From the NCBI RefSeq assembly GCF_018812025.1, contig NC_063045.1, positions 58,165,275 through 58,229,274 on the forward strand: DNA of 64,000 nucleotides, written 5' to 3'. Every line of letters begins with the position of its first letter. Positions within the stretch are counted from its first letter, which is position 1. The notes under the pieces are model-generated. The model saw only the letters and a list, made by a program, of their open reading frames with translations. It was not told the origin of the DNA and searched no databases. This document shows, piece by piece, positions 44,801 to 54,397 of the stretch. Made by a program: the position numbers and the translations under genes. Origin of the DNA: Megalobrama amblycephala. Lineage: Eukaryota > Chordata > Actinopteri > Cypriniformes > Xenocyprididae.

Positions 44801-46778
44801 TTCCAAGCTTTTTAATGGAAGTGAATGGGGGACAAGATTTTGAAGCCCAAAAAAGTGCATCCATCTATCATAAAAGTAATCCATAAGGCTCCAGGGGGTT
44901 AATAAATGCTTTCTGAAGTGAAACAATGGATTTTTGGTAGAAAAATATCATGTTTAACTAATAATAACTTTTTTCCGTCTAGGGCTGCACGATATATCGC
45001 ATGCGATTGTCACGCGCATTTCGTCAGTAAAGCCGGTTCCCTGATTACCTCTAAATCGCCATCAAAATGCTTTCAAATGGAGCGCCATTTAATAGACAGA
45101 GCCGTAGTTCACTGAAAAGCCACGCAATATCGCATTCATTATCGAAGGCGATTCATCTGCGATATGAATGCGATATTGCGTGGCTTTTCAGTGAACTACG
45201 GCTCTGTCTATTAAATGCCGCTCCATTTGAAAGCAGGTGATGGCGATTTAGTGGTAATCAGGGAACCGGCTTTACTGACGAAATGCGCGTGACAATCTCA
45301 TGCGATATATCGTGCAGCCCTATTTCCGTCAATGGCTGTAGGATGTAGGTGTAGCGTAAGCTTCGGTGAGACCAGACGCCTCTCGGGGTTCAAACAAATA
45401 GGGCTGGGCAACAAACTCAAGCTCCTCTTCTCTTATATCAAAATCCTTCGACATTTCTCTGAAAATTCTCCTTTTAGACTTCTAATTTGAGACCGGTGTT
45501 TTGCTTTGATCTTTGGTCAGAGGTCACTGAGACGCCAGAACTAGACTCGCATACAGCCATTACCAGAAGCCAGTTATTGTAGTTTATAAAGTTTTAAATA
45601 TGGATATTTTTCTTTTAAAAAACCCATCGCTTCACTTCAGAAGGTCTTTATTAACTCACTGGAGCTGTATGGATTACTTTTATGATGGATGGATGCACTT
45701 TTTTGGGCTTCAAATTTTGGGCTTCATCTTGCCTTCCATTCACTTCCATTAAAAAGCTTGGAAGAGCCAGGATATTTTTTAATTATAACTCTGATTGTGT
45801 TCTTCTGAAAGAAGATAGTCTTATACACCTAGGATGGCTTGAGAGTGAGTAAATCATGGGATAATTTTCATTTTTGGGTGAACTATCCCTTTAATGCTGC
45901 TCAAAGGTTTCATACATGTATTTATATATAACAATTACATCATGTAAAAATAGCCTACATAAAGTATATCTATTATAAAATTAAAAAAAAAAAAAAAAAC
46001 AGGAACTCATTACAGGGTAGGACTGTGAAATCATTAATAATTAGTGTATTCCTTTTTATGAAATTAGATTGGCTATTTTAGTAGAATGAAAAATGAAATG
46101 GAATAAATTAGATACAGAAAGCAAGCAAATCCCATTCATTTCCGACACTGCTGCAAACTCACATTTAACTCAGAATCCATTCCGATACAAAAATGTTGTT
46201 TACACCATCCAATCAAATCCCAGAGGATTAAATCAAGTCATTTTGCAAGTAAAATGATATGCAAATACCATTTCATGCTTGACTTGAAATGCATAAACAT
46301 AAACTCCTGTTTGTTTACAGGTGAAAGTGTTAGAGTTGGAGAAGCAGCTGGCGAATGAGCGCGTACGGTTGGGAGAGCTCAGGAAAAAGCACTATGAGAT
46401 AGGAGGTATCCCAATGGACTCACCTCCAGAAAGTGCAGTCAATAGTTTTGACAGTTCACTGCCTACTGTTTTTCCTGATCCTCCCACAATGGAACTGCCC
46501 AGTCTGGATGTGTTCACACTGGATCCACCCAGATTCGAACCTCTTAGACTGGACCCGCCCAGACCGGATCCCCCCGCACCCGAGCCCGCCAAAACCGGCT
46601 CTAAACGAACCTCGATCTTTCATAAATCAGGCAGCATCCTCAAGAATGCAGTAAGTATTAACAGATGCTGTTCGCTTTGGACCACTTTACCTGTATTTCC
46701 AGTGTCAATATTGCCATTGTAATGACATTCAGACATTAAATCATTCTTGTACATTTTTATTTTCCACAGTTTAGGTGA
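22554..46778 (+). CDS. hip1r: Huntingtin-interacting protein 1-related (clathrin/actin adaptor)
   Basis: 34 coding exons: 22554-22649, 25383-25446, 26002-26144, 26227-26283, 26405-26485, 27846-27922, 28005-28066, 28609-28749, 28837-28894, 29502-29577, 29718-29849, 29962-30011, 31531-31603, 31689-31872, 32446-32534, 32809-32925, 33744-33845, 33956-34151, 34327-34437, 35956-36150, 36390-36540, 36627-36713, 39144-39251, 39716-39852, 39944-40054, 40139-40197, 40279-40309, 42529-42591, 42677-42777, 42858-42963, 43047-43170, 43291-43352, 46321-46650, 46770-46778. Order: ANTH domain (about 30-310; lipid-binding signature KSI…KEKY at 38-51), coiled coil (clathrin light chain/homodimer, about 345-650), THATCH/I-LWEQ actin-binding domain (from about residue 830), proline-rich tail. 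HIP1R links clathrin coats to F-actin. Exon 18 carries one extra base, so the full set stops at 34049-34051; skipping it gives about 1128 residues (human 1068). Intron 2 is U12-like and intron 5 is GC-AG. hip1 is the alternative paralog; synteny favours hip1r. Confidence 0.93.
22870..24280. mobile_element. Nested inverted-repeat elements in hip1r intron 1
   Basis: Inner element at about 23070-24022 is a palindrome of two inverted family-A arms ('ccattcaaaagtttgg…' and '…ccaaacttttgaatg'). It interrupts an outer element whose halves share 'cccacatgaaaaaatact' near 22930 and its complement near 24235, plus 'accatg' ends. No ORF of note. Confidence 0.55.
24373..25120. mobile_element. Palindromic Tc1/mariner-derived element
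   Basis: Two long inverted arms meet near 24755 (ends ctgtttggatttaaatagg and its complement). The left arm still encodes a transposase scrap, [18 protein letters not shown] at about 24551-24605, which resembles the second catalytic-Asp region (DN..H) of Tc1/mariner transposases. Neither arm is a complete gene. Confidence 0.65.
25447..26001 (+). other. hip1r: U12-type (minor spliceosome) intron of hip1r
   Basis: The 5' splice site reads GTATCCTT, the U12 GT-AG consensus. GTCCTAAAC at 25983-25991 matches 7 of 9 positions of the U12 branch-site consensus, and its branch A is 11 nt from the AG at 26000-26001, as U12 introns require. Splicing here restores [13 protein letters not shown], which aligns with the human ANTH domain. 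The more pyrimidine-flanked AG at 26012-26013 would delete KIIL. Confidence 0.75.
25620..25982. mobile_element. SINE/LINE-tail repeat inside the U12 intron
   Basis: Shares 'cttttcacagtaaacattgtttcaaagc', 'gcagattagagct' and 'caatcaagcagttgagatttgctat' segments with 58805-59345. Ends immediately before the putative branch site. Confidence 0.55.
26545..27775. mobile_element. 1231-bp near-perfect palindromic DNA element
   Basis: Left arm 26545-27090 and right arm 27230-27775 are inverted copies of equal length (546 bp) with few mismatches, separated by 139 bp. Ends are CAGTGGCATGAAAAAGTATG and complement, flanked by TA inside a (TA)n tract, fitting Tc1/mariner-type TA insertion. The arms have no transposase ORF. 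The central 139 bp is unrelated to the arms. Confidence 0.75.
27776..27820. repeat. (TA)n microsatellite
   Basis: TA run at the right flank of the palindrome, about 25 bp before the hip1r exon 6 acceptor. Confidence 0.9.
28120..28563. repeat. Dispersed repeat family A copy
   Basis: Contains 'gattaatttctgaaggatcatgtgacactgaagactggag'-type segments and 'tttttgatcaaataaatgcagcc'. In hip1r intron 7, ending about 45 bp before exon 8. Confidence 0.65.
30283..31421. mobile_element. TIR element carrying a 21-bp minisatellite
   Basis: Ends are tatggaagcttgtttccgcc and the complement of ggcagaaacaagcttccata. Between about 30460 and 31355 the interior is an array of a ~21-bp unit, consensus ttctgactttataactcgga, with variants (tatatcacaa, tacaactcac). 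A shorter, less uniform relative is at 52175. In hip1r intron 12. Confidence 0.75.
31918..32400. repeat. Dispersed repeat family A copy
   Basis: Starts 'ttcaaaagtttggggtc' and includes the 'gatcatgtgacactgaagactggagtaatgatgctgaaaatt'-type core. In hip1r intron 14. Confidence 0.65.
33180..33625. repeat. Dispersed repeat family A copy
   Basis: Starts 'ttactgttcaaaagtttggggt' and ends 'tgaccccaaacttttgatttgc'; opposite core orientation to the copy at 31918. In hip1r intron 16. Confidence 0.65.
33956..34151 (+). pseudogene. hip1r: Frameshifted copy of a hip1r coiled-coil exon
   Basis: Length 196 nt against 195 for its sister exon 35956-36150. The frame is open and matches the sister through QEAE. 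An extra A at about 34043-34044 (gagaatcgctag against gagatcact in the sister) then gives TAG at 34049-34051. With one A removed, the rest of the exon reads in frame to the donor and matches the sister. Splice sites (tttgtag / gtcaag) look usable. Confidence 0.75.
34600..35660. repeat. AT-rich tandem repeat, irregular ~220-300-bp unit
   Basis: A unit containing 'gaaatatgatatataata', 'aataaacactagttatataaatatta' and 'aaaatgcacaaaattg' recurs about four times (near 34630, 34850, 35120, 35420). In hip1r intron 19, between the two copies of the exon module. Confidence 0.75.
35669..35842. repeat. (TA)n microsatellites
   Basis: Two long TA runs separated by 'tgtaaaatatgttaatttgg…'. This spacer is an inverted copy of the sequence just before the first run, so the region can form a hairpin. 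About 115 bp before hip1r exon 20. Confidence 0.85.
36714..37734. other. First part of hip1r intron 22
   Basis: No gene, RNA or clearly bounded element recognised; ordinary AT-rich intron sequence. Confidence 0.4.
37739..39070. mobile_element. TTAA-flanked element with nested insert, hip1r intron 22
   Basis: TTAA at 37735-37738, left end AGGGG; right end CCCCT followed by TTAA at 39071-39074. The element body resembles 43515-44462 in its 'gaccccttaaa/ggtattttgagctgaaacttcacagacacattc' region. Confidence 0.6.
37944..38603. mobile_element. 660-bp insert with 12-bp flanking duplication
   Basis: TGGATTTGCACA occurs directly on both sides (37932-37943 and 38604-38615). The insert begins gtgcccaaggaagtcgacc and ends ttcttttactgtcta. 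The long ORF over this block is incidental. The superfamily is uncertain because 12 bp is longer than most DNA-transposon duplications. Confidence 0.55.
40385..41060 (-). repeat. Dispersed repeat family F, inverted copy
   Basis: Inverted relative of 17560-18355, sharing 'gcagcaattatcagggttt', 'gtctgatagctgctcaaacttc' and 'cggacaaagacactgcatgcc' segments. In hip1r intron 27. Confidence 0.6.
41122..41231. repeat. 110-bp hairpin element
   Basis: Ends ggggtgcgtttcccgaaagc and gctttgggaaacgcacccc are inverted copies, and the centre is also partly self-complementary (gaaccatggtcg / cgaccatagttc). Confidence 0.7.
41256..42031. mobile_element. CpG-rich inverted-repeat element with tRNA-like centre
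   Basis: Left end gtgggcacgttttcgcgaga at about 41256; right end, on the other strand, ctcgggcacgttttcgcgac from about 42030. CpG density is far above the rest of the window. It holds poly-T (41542-41558), poly-A (41671-41690, 41917-41932) and a tRNA-like stretch at about 41573-41660 with an A-box-like TAGCTCAGCC and a B-box-like GGGTACGAATCCC. ORFs across it are interrupted. Family unknown to me. Confidence 0.5.
42135..42478. repeat. Dispersed repeat family A copy
   Basis: Has 'agtgacactgaagactggagtaatgatgctgaaaattcagc'-type core; ends 'accccaaacttttaaacagtgg' about 50 bp before hip1r exon 28. Confidence 0.65.
43515..44462. mobile_element. TTAA-flanked element ('AGGTGCCGTAGAA' ends)
   Basis: TTAA at 43511-43514 and 44463-44466; ends AGGTGCCGTAGAA and TTCTAGGGCACCT are inverted copies. 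Non-coding. In hip1r intron 32. Confidence 0.75.
44676..45890. mobile_element. TTAA-flanked 'AGGGATAGTTCACCC' element
   Basis: TTAA at 44672-44675 and 45891-45894. The ends and interior arms are inverted copies (for example 'ccatcctaggtgtatatgactatcttc' near 44729 and its complement near 45803). Interrupted by a hAT-like palindrome at 44980-45322. In hip1r intron 32. Confidence 0.75.
44980..45322. mobile_element. Palindromic hAT-like MITE with 8-bp target duplication
   Basis: Almost the entire 343 bp is a palindrome, with ends tagggctgcacgatatatcg and complement. It is flanked by the direct repeat tttccgtc (44972-44979 and 45323-45330). An 8-bp duplication and TAGGG… ends fit the hAT superfamily. 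Confidence 0.8.
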
Positions 46779-47111
46779 AAGAAGCCCTGGATGTATAAAG
46801 AAGAAACCATCCGATAATAATGTACATTATTCTGTATCGCATCATTAGACTCTCTGTATCCTCCTGCATGGTTTGACAATACTGTATGGTGAAATTATGC
46901 CTATTAATTTATATTATAATTTATATAATCACTTAGTGAATTACTATACTGAAACCTTTTTATCAGGTAATTGTTTTTAGTTGTTTTCTTCTAATTTTTA
47001 ATGAGAACCAGTTTATTTTTGTTTGTTAGCACCATCAAGATGTTATATATGGGATCTTTTTACGCCTTTTTAAAGAAAATGTACTTGAATTTGTAAATGT
47101 AAACTAAAGAA

Positions 47112-47117
47112 AATAAA
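47112..47117 (+). terminator. hip1r polyadenylation signal
   Basis: AATAAA, about 330 bp after the hip1r stop codon. Confidence 0.6.
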
Positions 47118-47166
47118 AAATAATCAATTATGTTGTGAAAGTGATGTTTGTGTGTGTTGTTTTTAA

Positions 47167-47715
47167 AGGATTAGTTCACTTTCATATTAAAATTTCCTGA
47201 TAATTTACTCACCCCCATGTCATCCAAGATGTTCATGTCTTTCTTTCTTCAGTCGAAAAGAAATTAAGGTTTTTACTGTATTACTGCCCTCCTCAGGTCA
47301 AAGTTTGAACTAAATTGTCATATACAATATGGTAGTGCAAGTATATAACAATTAGTTCAAACTTTGACCTGTGGAGGGCAGTAATACACTTAGTAGCATC
47401 TACACTGCTGGAATTCAAATAGAGAAGAAGAAGAGAGCTAATTCAAGATATATAAAATTTTAGGGTTTTTTTAGAAAATGAGTGATGGTTTCTCTAGATA
47501 AGACCCTTATTCCTCATCTGGGATTGTGTAGAGCTCTTTGAATCTGCAATGAAACTGTAATTTTGACCTTCAACCGTTTGGGGTCCATTGAAGTCCACTA
47601 TATGGAGAAAAATCCTGGAATGTTTTCATCAAAAACCTTAATTTCTTTTCGACTTTTAGACATGAACATCTTGGATGACATGGGGGTGAGTAAATTAATA
47701 GGAAATTTAAAATTT
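47167..47715. mobile_element. Family C element copy
   Basis: Starts after TTAA (47163-47166) with aggattagttcactttc. Interior matches 15928-16815, including self-complementary arms around the 'aagtatataacaattagttcaa' centre. The right end runs into a poly-T tract and the target duplication is not clear. Confidence 0.6.
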
Positions 47716-47989
47716 TTTTTTTTTTTTTTTTGATAATTTTAATCTTATTTAATATGAGTTTATAAAAATGAATTATACATGTAATATATATTTAATTATA
47801 CACCATTATAAAATGTTTACAATATTTCTGCTAATGATTTATATGTTCCATCTGCGGACCTTTTTGTCTTTTTCAGTTTTTTTTTTTTTTTCATTTGGCA
47901 CACATTTTGGTGTGTATTTTTTATTGGAATTTTACTCTTTCTCACAAGGATTACCGTCTTATCGACACATTTGAACTACCCAAGAAGAA

Positions 47990-48300
47990 CTGGTAAACAG
48001 TGAGTGACAGATATTTTAGGTCAGTGTGGCGCTTGACAGTGATTTCACAGCGCCATCAGCTGTGCGCATGCGCAGTGGTGAAGCGCCGCTCTGAGGAATA
48101 AATAAGGGCAGGGAAACCGAACCGCAATGGGACAACTCTTATTTCGGTCCAATTCGGCCTAAAAATACCCCGAAATGGCTTTTATCCTTGACGGGGTGTC
48201 ATTAGCGAGGTTTTAGAAGGTTTTTGGGATCTGTTTGGCTACTGAAAGGGACTGAGAAAGTTTAGAAGGAAACGAACTTCAGGGACGCACAGAGACGGTC
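47990..48300 (+). promoter_or_regulatory. rilpl1 promoter/5' UTR region
   Basis: GC content rises before the ATG. An AT-rich 'gaataaataagggc' at about 48093-48107 could act as a TATA-like element, but the start site is not visible. Confidence 0.3.
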
Positions 48301-48642
48301 ATGGAGGATTTCGGTTCGGCGCTGGAGAAGAACGTGGCGGATCTGACCGTGATGGACGTGTATGATATCGCCGCAGTGGTGGGTCAGGAATTCGAGCGCA
48401 TTATTGATCAGTACGGATGTGAGGCTCTGTCCCGCCTCATGCCCAAAGTGGTCCGGGTGCTGGAGATCCTGGAGGTTATGGTGAGCCGGAACAGCATCAG
48501 TCCAGAGACCGAGGAGCTGCGCCTGGAGCTGGACCGCCTCCGACTGGAGCGGATGGACAGACTGGAGAAGGAGAAGAAACACAAAAAGGTGCTTTTATAG
48601 ACTAGAACATCTAATATATATACAATTTTAAATATTTTTTAG

Positions 48643-48698
<56 letters not shown>

Positions 48699-49074
48699 AT
48701 TATATTTTAGATTTACAATTATAAATATAGTAAATAATACATATATTAATATGTATATAAATATAAACAATATATTAATATAATTTTACATGTAATAAAT
48801 ATATATAATTTAAGATATATTAATATTTTACAAAAAAAATAGTAAATACATATTTAAATTATTATATTTATTATATATAATTCATATTAATGTTAATTCA
48901 TAATATGTAATTACTATTCATTAATCATTAATAACATATTATATTATGTACTACTTAAATATATAAGTAATATAATATACTTACTATAAAATATATATAT
49001 AAATTATAATTATGTATTTATTATTAAATATACAATTATAGAAGAAACAAAAGGTGCTTTTATAGACTAGAACA

Positions 49075-49132
<58 letters not shown>

Positions 49133-52100
49133 CAAATATATTTTATATGTACAATAATAAATATAGTAAATAATACATATATTAATATGTCTAATATATG
49201 TAAATATAATCAATATATTAATTTTACATGTAATAAATATATAATTTAAGATATATTAATATTTTATTTATAAAAATATATTACATAATAAATATATATT
49301 TAAATGCTTATATTTATTATATATAATTAATATTAATATGTTCATTTATAATATGTAATTACTATTCATGAATCATTAATAACATATATACTGTTTTCTA
49401 CTACTTAAATATATAAGTTATAATATACTTACTATAATATATATATATATATATATAAATTATATATTTATAATTATACAATTATATTTTAAATATATTA
49501 ATATATATATAATTATACTGTGTATAAATATAATCAATGTAATATACATGTAATAAATATTACACTAATAAATATATATAATTTAAGATATATTAATATT
49601 TTATTTATAAAATTATAAATATATTAAATAGTAAATATATATTGAAATGATTATATTTATTATATATAATTAATATGTTATTTTATAATATGTAATTATA
49701 CTGTCACTGTTTTTCTCTACTACTTCGAATACATCACATCATATGTACATTACGTTTGGTGGATGAAGTTGTTTCAGAAGTGATGTTTCAGAACAAAGCA
49801 GCGCAGAGTGTACATGGGAAATTCTTTGGGAAAGTTCCTGCCCTGAACAGGAAATGATGGAACTGAAGCACAGTCCATCACCGTCACGTGTCCATATGAG
49901 TCTCACATATGAGACAAATCCAGATCTTATAAGGCTAATGTCACCGCTGTTCTGATGAAAATATACTGTGATTATTTATATAGAGCAGGAAGTACTATAA
50001 CACAGTGCTTATACTTTGGTACCTTGATGGTACTGAATGATTGCAATATTCATATATTATTTGTTTATTTACATGATACTTCATGATGCTTTAAAGTATA
50101 CCAAGTCCATGGTATTATGGCAAGTGAAGCACATAAAAATCTCACATAATATAAGAATAGAGAAATACATTAATATGTGCACATGAGCAGACATTTGAAT
50201 TAGGGCTGGGCGGTATATTGAGTTTGTATATACAGTGTTGGGAAAAGTTACTTTTAAAAGAAATGCATTACAACGTTGTGTTACCCCCTAAAAAAGTAAC
50301 TAATTGTGTTACTTTTTATGAAAAGTAATGCGTTACATTATTTTTGCATTACTTTTTCTCACCTGGGCTGGGCTTGCTTGTTTGGTTTTTTAAAAACAAC
50401 AAACAGAGTTCTATTTTGGCAAATGTTAAGGCCCTTTCACACCAAAAGTGAAATGAATAAGCCTCAGGCTGAAGGAAATGCATATGTACACCTGTACAGT
50501 AGATGGCGCAGCTCAAACAAACCTTTCAGCTGTGCTGACATTCTGGATTAAAGAAGAATAGGATACAGTAGAAGGAAGTTCAGCACTCTTATCTCTAAAT
50601 CTAATCTAAAGTAATTTATGCTTATTAGTATAATTCGTTACATTTATATAGTGCTTTTCTGGGTACTCAAAGCAAATTAGATCGGTTGAATTAGATCATT
50701 GAAGGTCAGCAGCGAAGACATTGGATAATAAAGTGAGATTAAATAATTAAGGGCCTGGTTTCAGACTAAGCCAGGATTAGGCCTTAGTTCAATTAAGGCA
50801 TTAAAGTAGCTTTTATAAACGTTCACTAGAAAAAAACATTACTGGTGTGCATCTTGAGACAAAAAACAATGGCACTGACGAATTTTAAGATCTGTCAGTA
50901 CAAGTTGCTTTCAGTTAAAACAGCTCAAACGTGCATTTTAGTCTGGGACTAGCTTAAGCCTGGTCTGTGAAACCGGGGAAAGTATATTTGTGTAATTTAA
51001 TATAGTTAATTATTACAGGTTTGTGTAATATTCTGAGATTGCATTCACAGTTTTTATTCATTTTGAGGAATACTGAATGTATTGTGCAAGTGAGATGAGT
51101 AATGCATGTTCACATTTAGTCTAGAACTACAATAACCATCATGTTCACACAGCGCACACAACACCTCTGACCTTTATTTGTCTCAACATTTGCTCAGGAG
51201 AGCTGTCAGTCAATAAATGTGAAAAAGTAACTTAGATATTTTGTTGTAAATTGAAAAAGTAATGCATTATATGAGCACATCTGAAAAAGAGTGCAATAAT
51301 TCTGACTAAAATAATATACATTTTGCTAAAATATTTGTTGTTGGACAATAAATGTGCCAATTTTAAACCTACAAGTAAGTGTATTTTATGATAGCAGCTA
51401 CTGTAAAGTAACTATTGTAATGAGGTAATCAAATAGCCTAATATAATTAGTCTGTGTTTTTGTTTTTATTTATTTTCAGCGAATTTAACTTCTGCTTTAT
51501 AATACGTTTTTGTTTCTGGATTGCATTGTTAGAATGTAATGTGATTTTAACCCTATTTTTGCACATAATATATATAGCATAGCCTACATGGTTACATTCA
51601 CTCTAATTGTTTTCATAGACTTCAGTATGAACATTGTTTGTTGGACTGGCCAGGATTGTGATTTTTTAAAAAAAATTTTTAAATCTAAATAGACAAATGT
51701 AGAAAATGCCGAGATATATATTGCCATTCAGCCAAAAAAATACTGAGATATTATTTTTTGGCCATATTGACTAGTCCTAATTTGAATAGAGCCTTTGTCC
51801 TTCTGTGAAGATGTTATTATGCTCCTCCTGCTTTGTGTGTTTTTGCTGATTGTTTCAGACGTTACGTAACTTCAATGAAGGTCAGTGGTTAAATATACAC
51901 TCATGTATATTTTATGAGGCACTTCTGAAATGTGTGTGTGTGTGTGTGTGTATGTGAACAGGAGTTGGAGTTGGTGGAGGATGTGTGGAGAGGAGAAGCC
52001 CAGGATCTGTTGTCCCAGATCGCCCAGCTGCAGGAGGAAAACAAAACGCTGCTCAACAACCTGTCCGTCAAAGAGTGTCCGATGACGGAAGAGGACATAC

Positions 52101-54342
52101 AGAAACAGGAAGGTAGTGCTAAAGCTCAGTGTTCATAAAAAGAAAGCATTGTGTCAGTCTCACACTGTGTGGTATGGAAGCTTGTTTCCGCCATTAAATA
52201 AAAATAAAAAAGGTAATTGCGACAATTTTCATCCCACAATTCTGACTTTTTTCTCAGAATTGCGAGATATAAACACAATTGCAAGAAAAATAATCTGATT
52301 TTAAAACTCGCAATTGGGAGTTTAAATCTCGCAATTCGGACTTTTTTCTCAGAACTGTGAGATATAAACTCGCAACTTTATAAGATGCAATTGCGAGTTT
52401 ATATCATGCAATTCTTACCATGAAACTCGCAATTGTGTGTTTATATTTGAATTGTGAGAAAAAGTCGCATTTACCATTTTTGTGAGTTACAAAGTCAAAA
52501 TTGCATGATAAAAACTCGCAATTGCGAGAAAAAAGACTTTCTGACTTTATAATTCACAATTGAATAATATGTCCCACAATGCACTCCAGTCCACTTGATC
52601 TTCCATCTCCGATGAAATACAACTGTATTTGACTTATTTGATCAGACTTCCAAATTCCAATTGTATTAAATACACAAAATATGCACTATGTAGTAAGCAA
52701 GTATTACATTTGGAACATAGCCAGACTCTGTTTTCCCAGCATGCCTGTGCCGGATACAAAGCAAACGCATGTGATGCCCATAGGAATTCTCTCACACATT
52801 CTTTCAGGCGTTTAGGAACTGCCACAAACGCTGCACAAAGCATCCCTTCTCCATGTGACAGAAGACGAGGCAGGGCGCATTACTGCATGAGCAGCACAGA
52901 GACTCCACAGTGCCTCTGACACACTCGCGTGCCGATCCGCTGCCGTCAGAACAGTCTCTCTCTCAGAGCTGCTACACGCGTCTGATTCAGTGTCAAACGC
53001 AGAGCGCAGCTGTTTACACAAACATTCCAGCCCCGCTGTCAGTCTCGACACTGATTTAAAGATAAAAAGAGCTATTTGAATAGAATGCAGGAAATTACTT
53101 GTATCATAAGCTCCTTAAAATAATATTTTGGGTTATTTACAGCTTAATTTATATGGACAGCACCTGCGACATGCTGGAGATTACTACAAATATTCTGACA
53201 AAATATGTTATGTTATATGTATATATATAAATGTAATAGTAATTATTACATTGTAATACTAAATGTACATACATAATTACAAGGTACACATTTCAGATAT
53301 TATTACAATAGTTCAAGTATTACATACACAAATTACTCATTTTGAATTATAGAATTATTTATCACCTTGTTTTAAAACATTTTCTTAAATTTACAAAGTG
53401 AATTACACAATTTTAATGTTCTGTTTAGTATTTCAGTGGATTTAGACATTTTTGTTTTTAAATTATTTATATCTGGTTTCCAACATAATTTATGATCTAT
53501 TATAACACCCATAAATTTATTTTCATACACTCTTTCTATTTCCTCATTATTAAATGTAATTTTTGCTTTGTTATTACTTTGCCGATTGCTAAATATTATG
53601 AACTTTGTTTTGCTTAAATTCAAAGAAAGTCTATTATCATCAAACCATTTTTTTTTTTTTCAAAACCATCAATTCAGTTTTCACTGTATTTTGTTGAACA
53701 GTACAAATTTTTAATATTTTGGACACTTTACAAATATCATTTATATATAGTACAAACAATTTGGGGCCTAGCACTGAACCTTGTGGAACACCACAAGTGA
53801 CTTTCATTTGATCCGATTTATTATGCAATGCAGTGATAGGATTTTTTTGGCCGATACAGATTTTAACAAGCAACTATTGGCCGATACCGATATTTGTCAC
53901 TTGCTCACTTATTTAAACTTTTGTCATTAAAGTAGATTACTGCTGTGATCATGTTTTAAATGAGTAATTTTCAAAATCACATGCATTAAGGTTTATTGCT
54001 GCATCATCAAATCATTTTCATTGAACATGGATTGGATCCATTTAACATTCAACAGGCCAGCATTATAAGAGAAGCACAAAGATAAAAAAACAAAACAAAT
54101 GCAATTAAATCAACATGACAACCTTCAGAGATTATTTTTGCGATCAAATATTTCTTAAACTCAACATGAACTCATTTTTGACTTATTATTATAGAACATT
54201 TCATATTTCTTTAATAAGGACATTATACAACTCTGCCTTCACACAGTTAATTATCAAACTATGCTAAAATCGATATGCCAATGGTTTTAAATTGATCAAA
54301 AATCGGCCGATAAATACCGGTGGCCGATACATCGGTGCATCG

Positions 54343-54397
<55 letters not shown>

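Noticed and set aside
53640..53873. Active retrotransposon
   Set aside because: The reverse-transcriptase catalytic block is deleted and the frame is broken, so it is a fossil.
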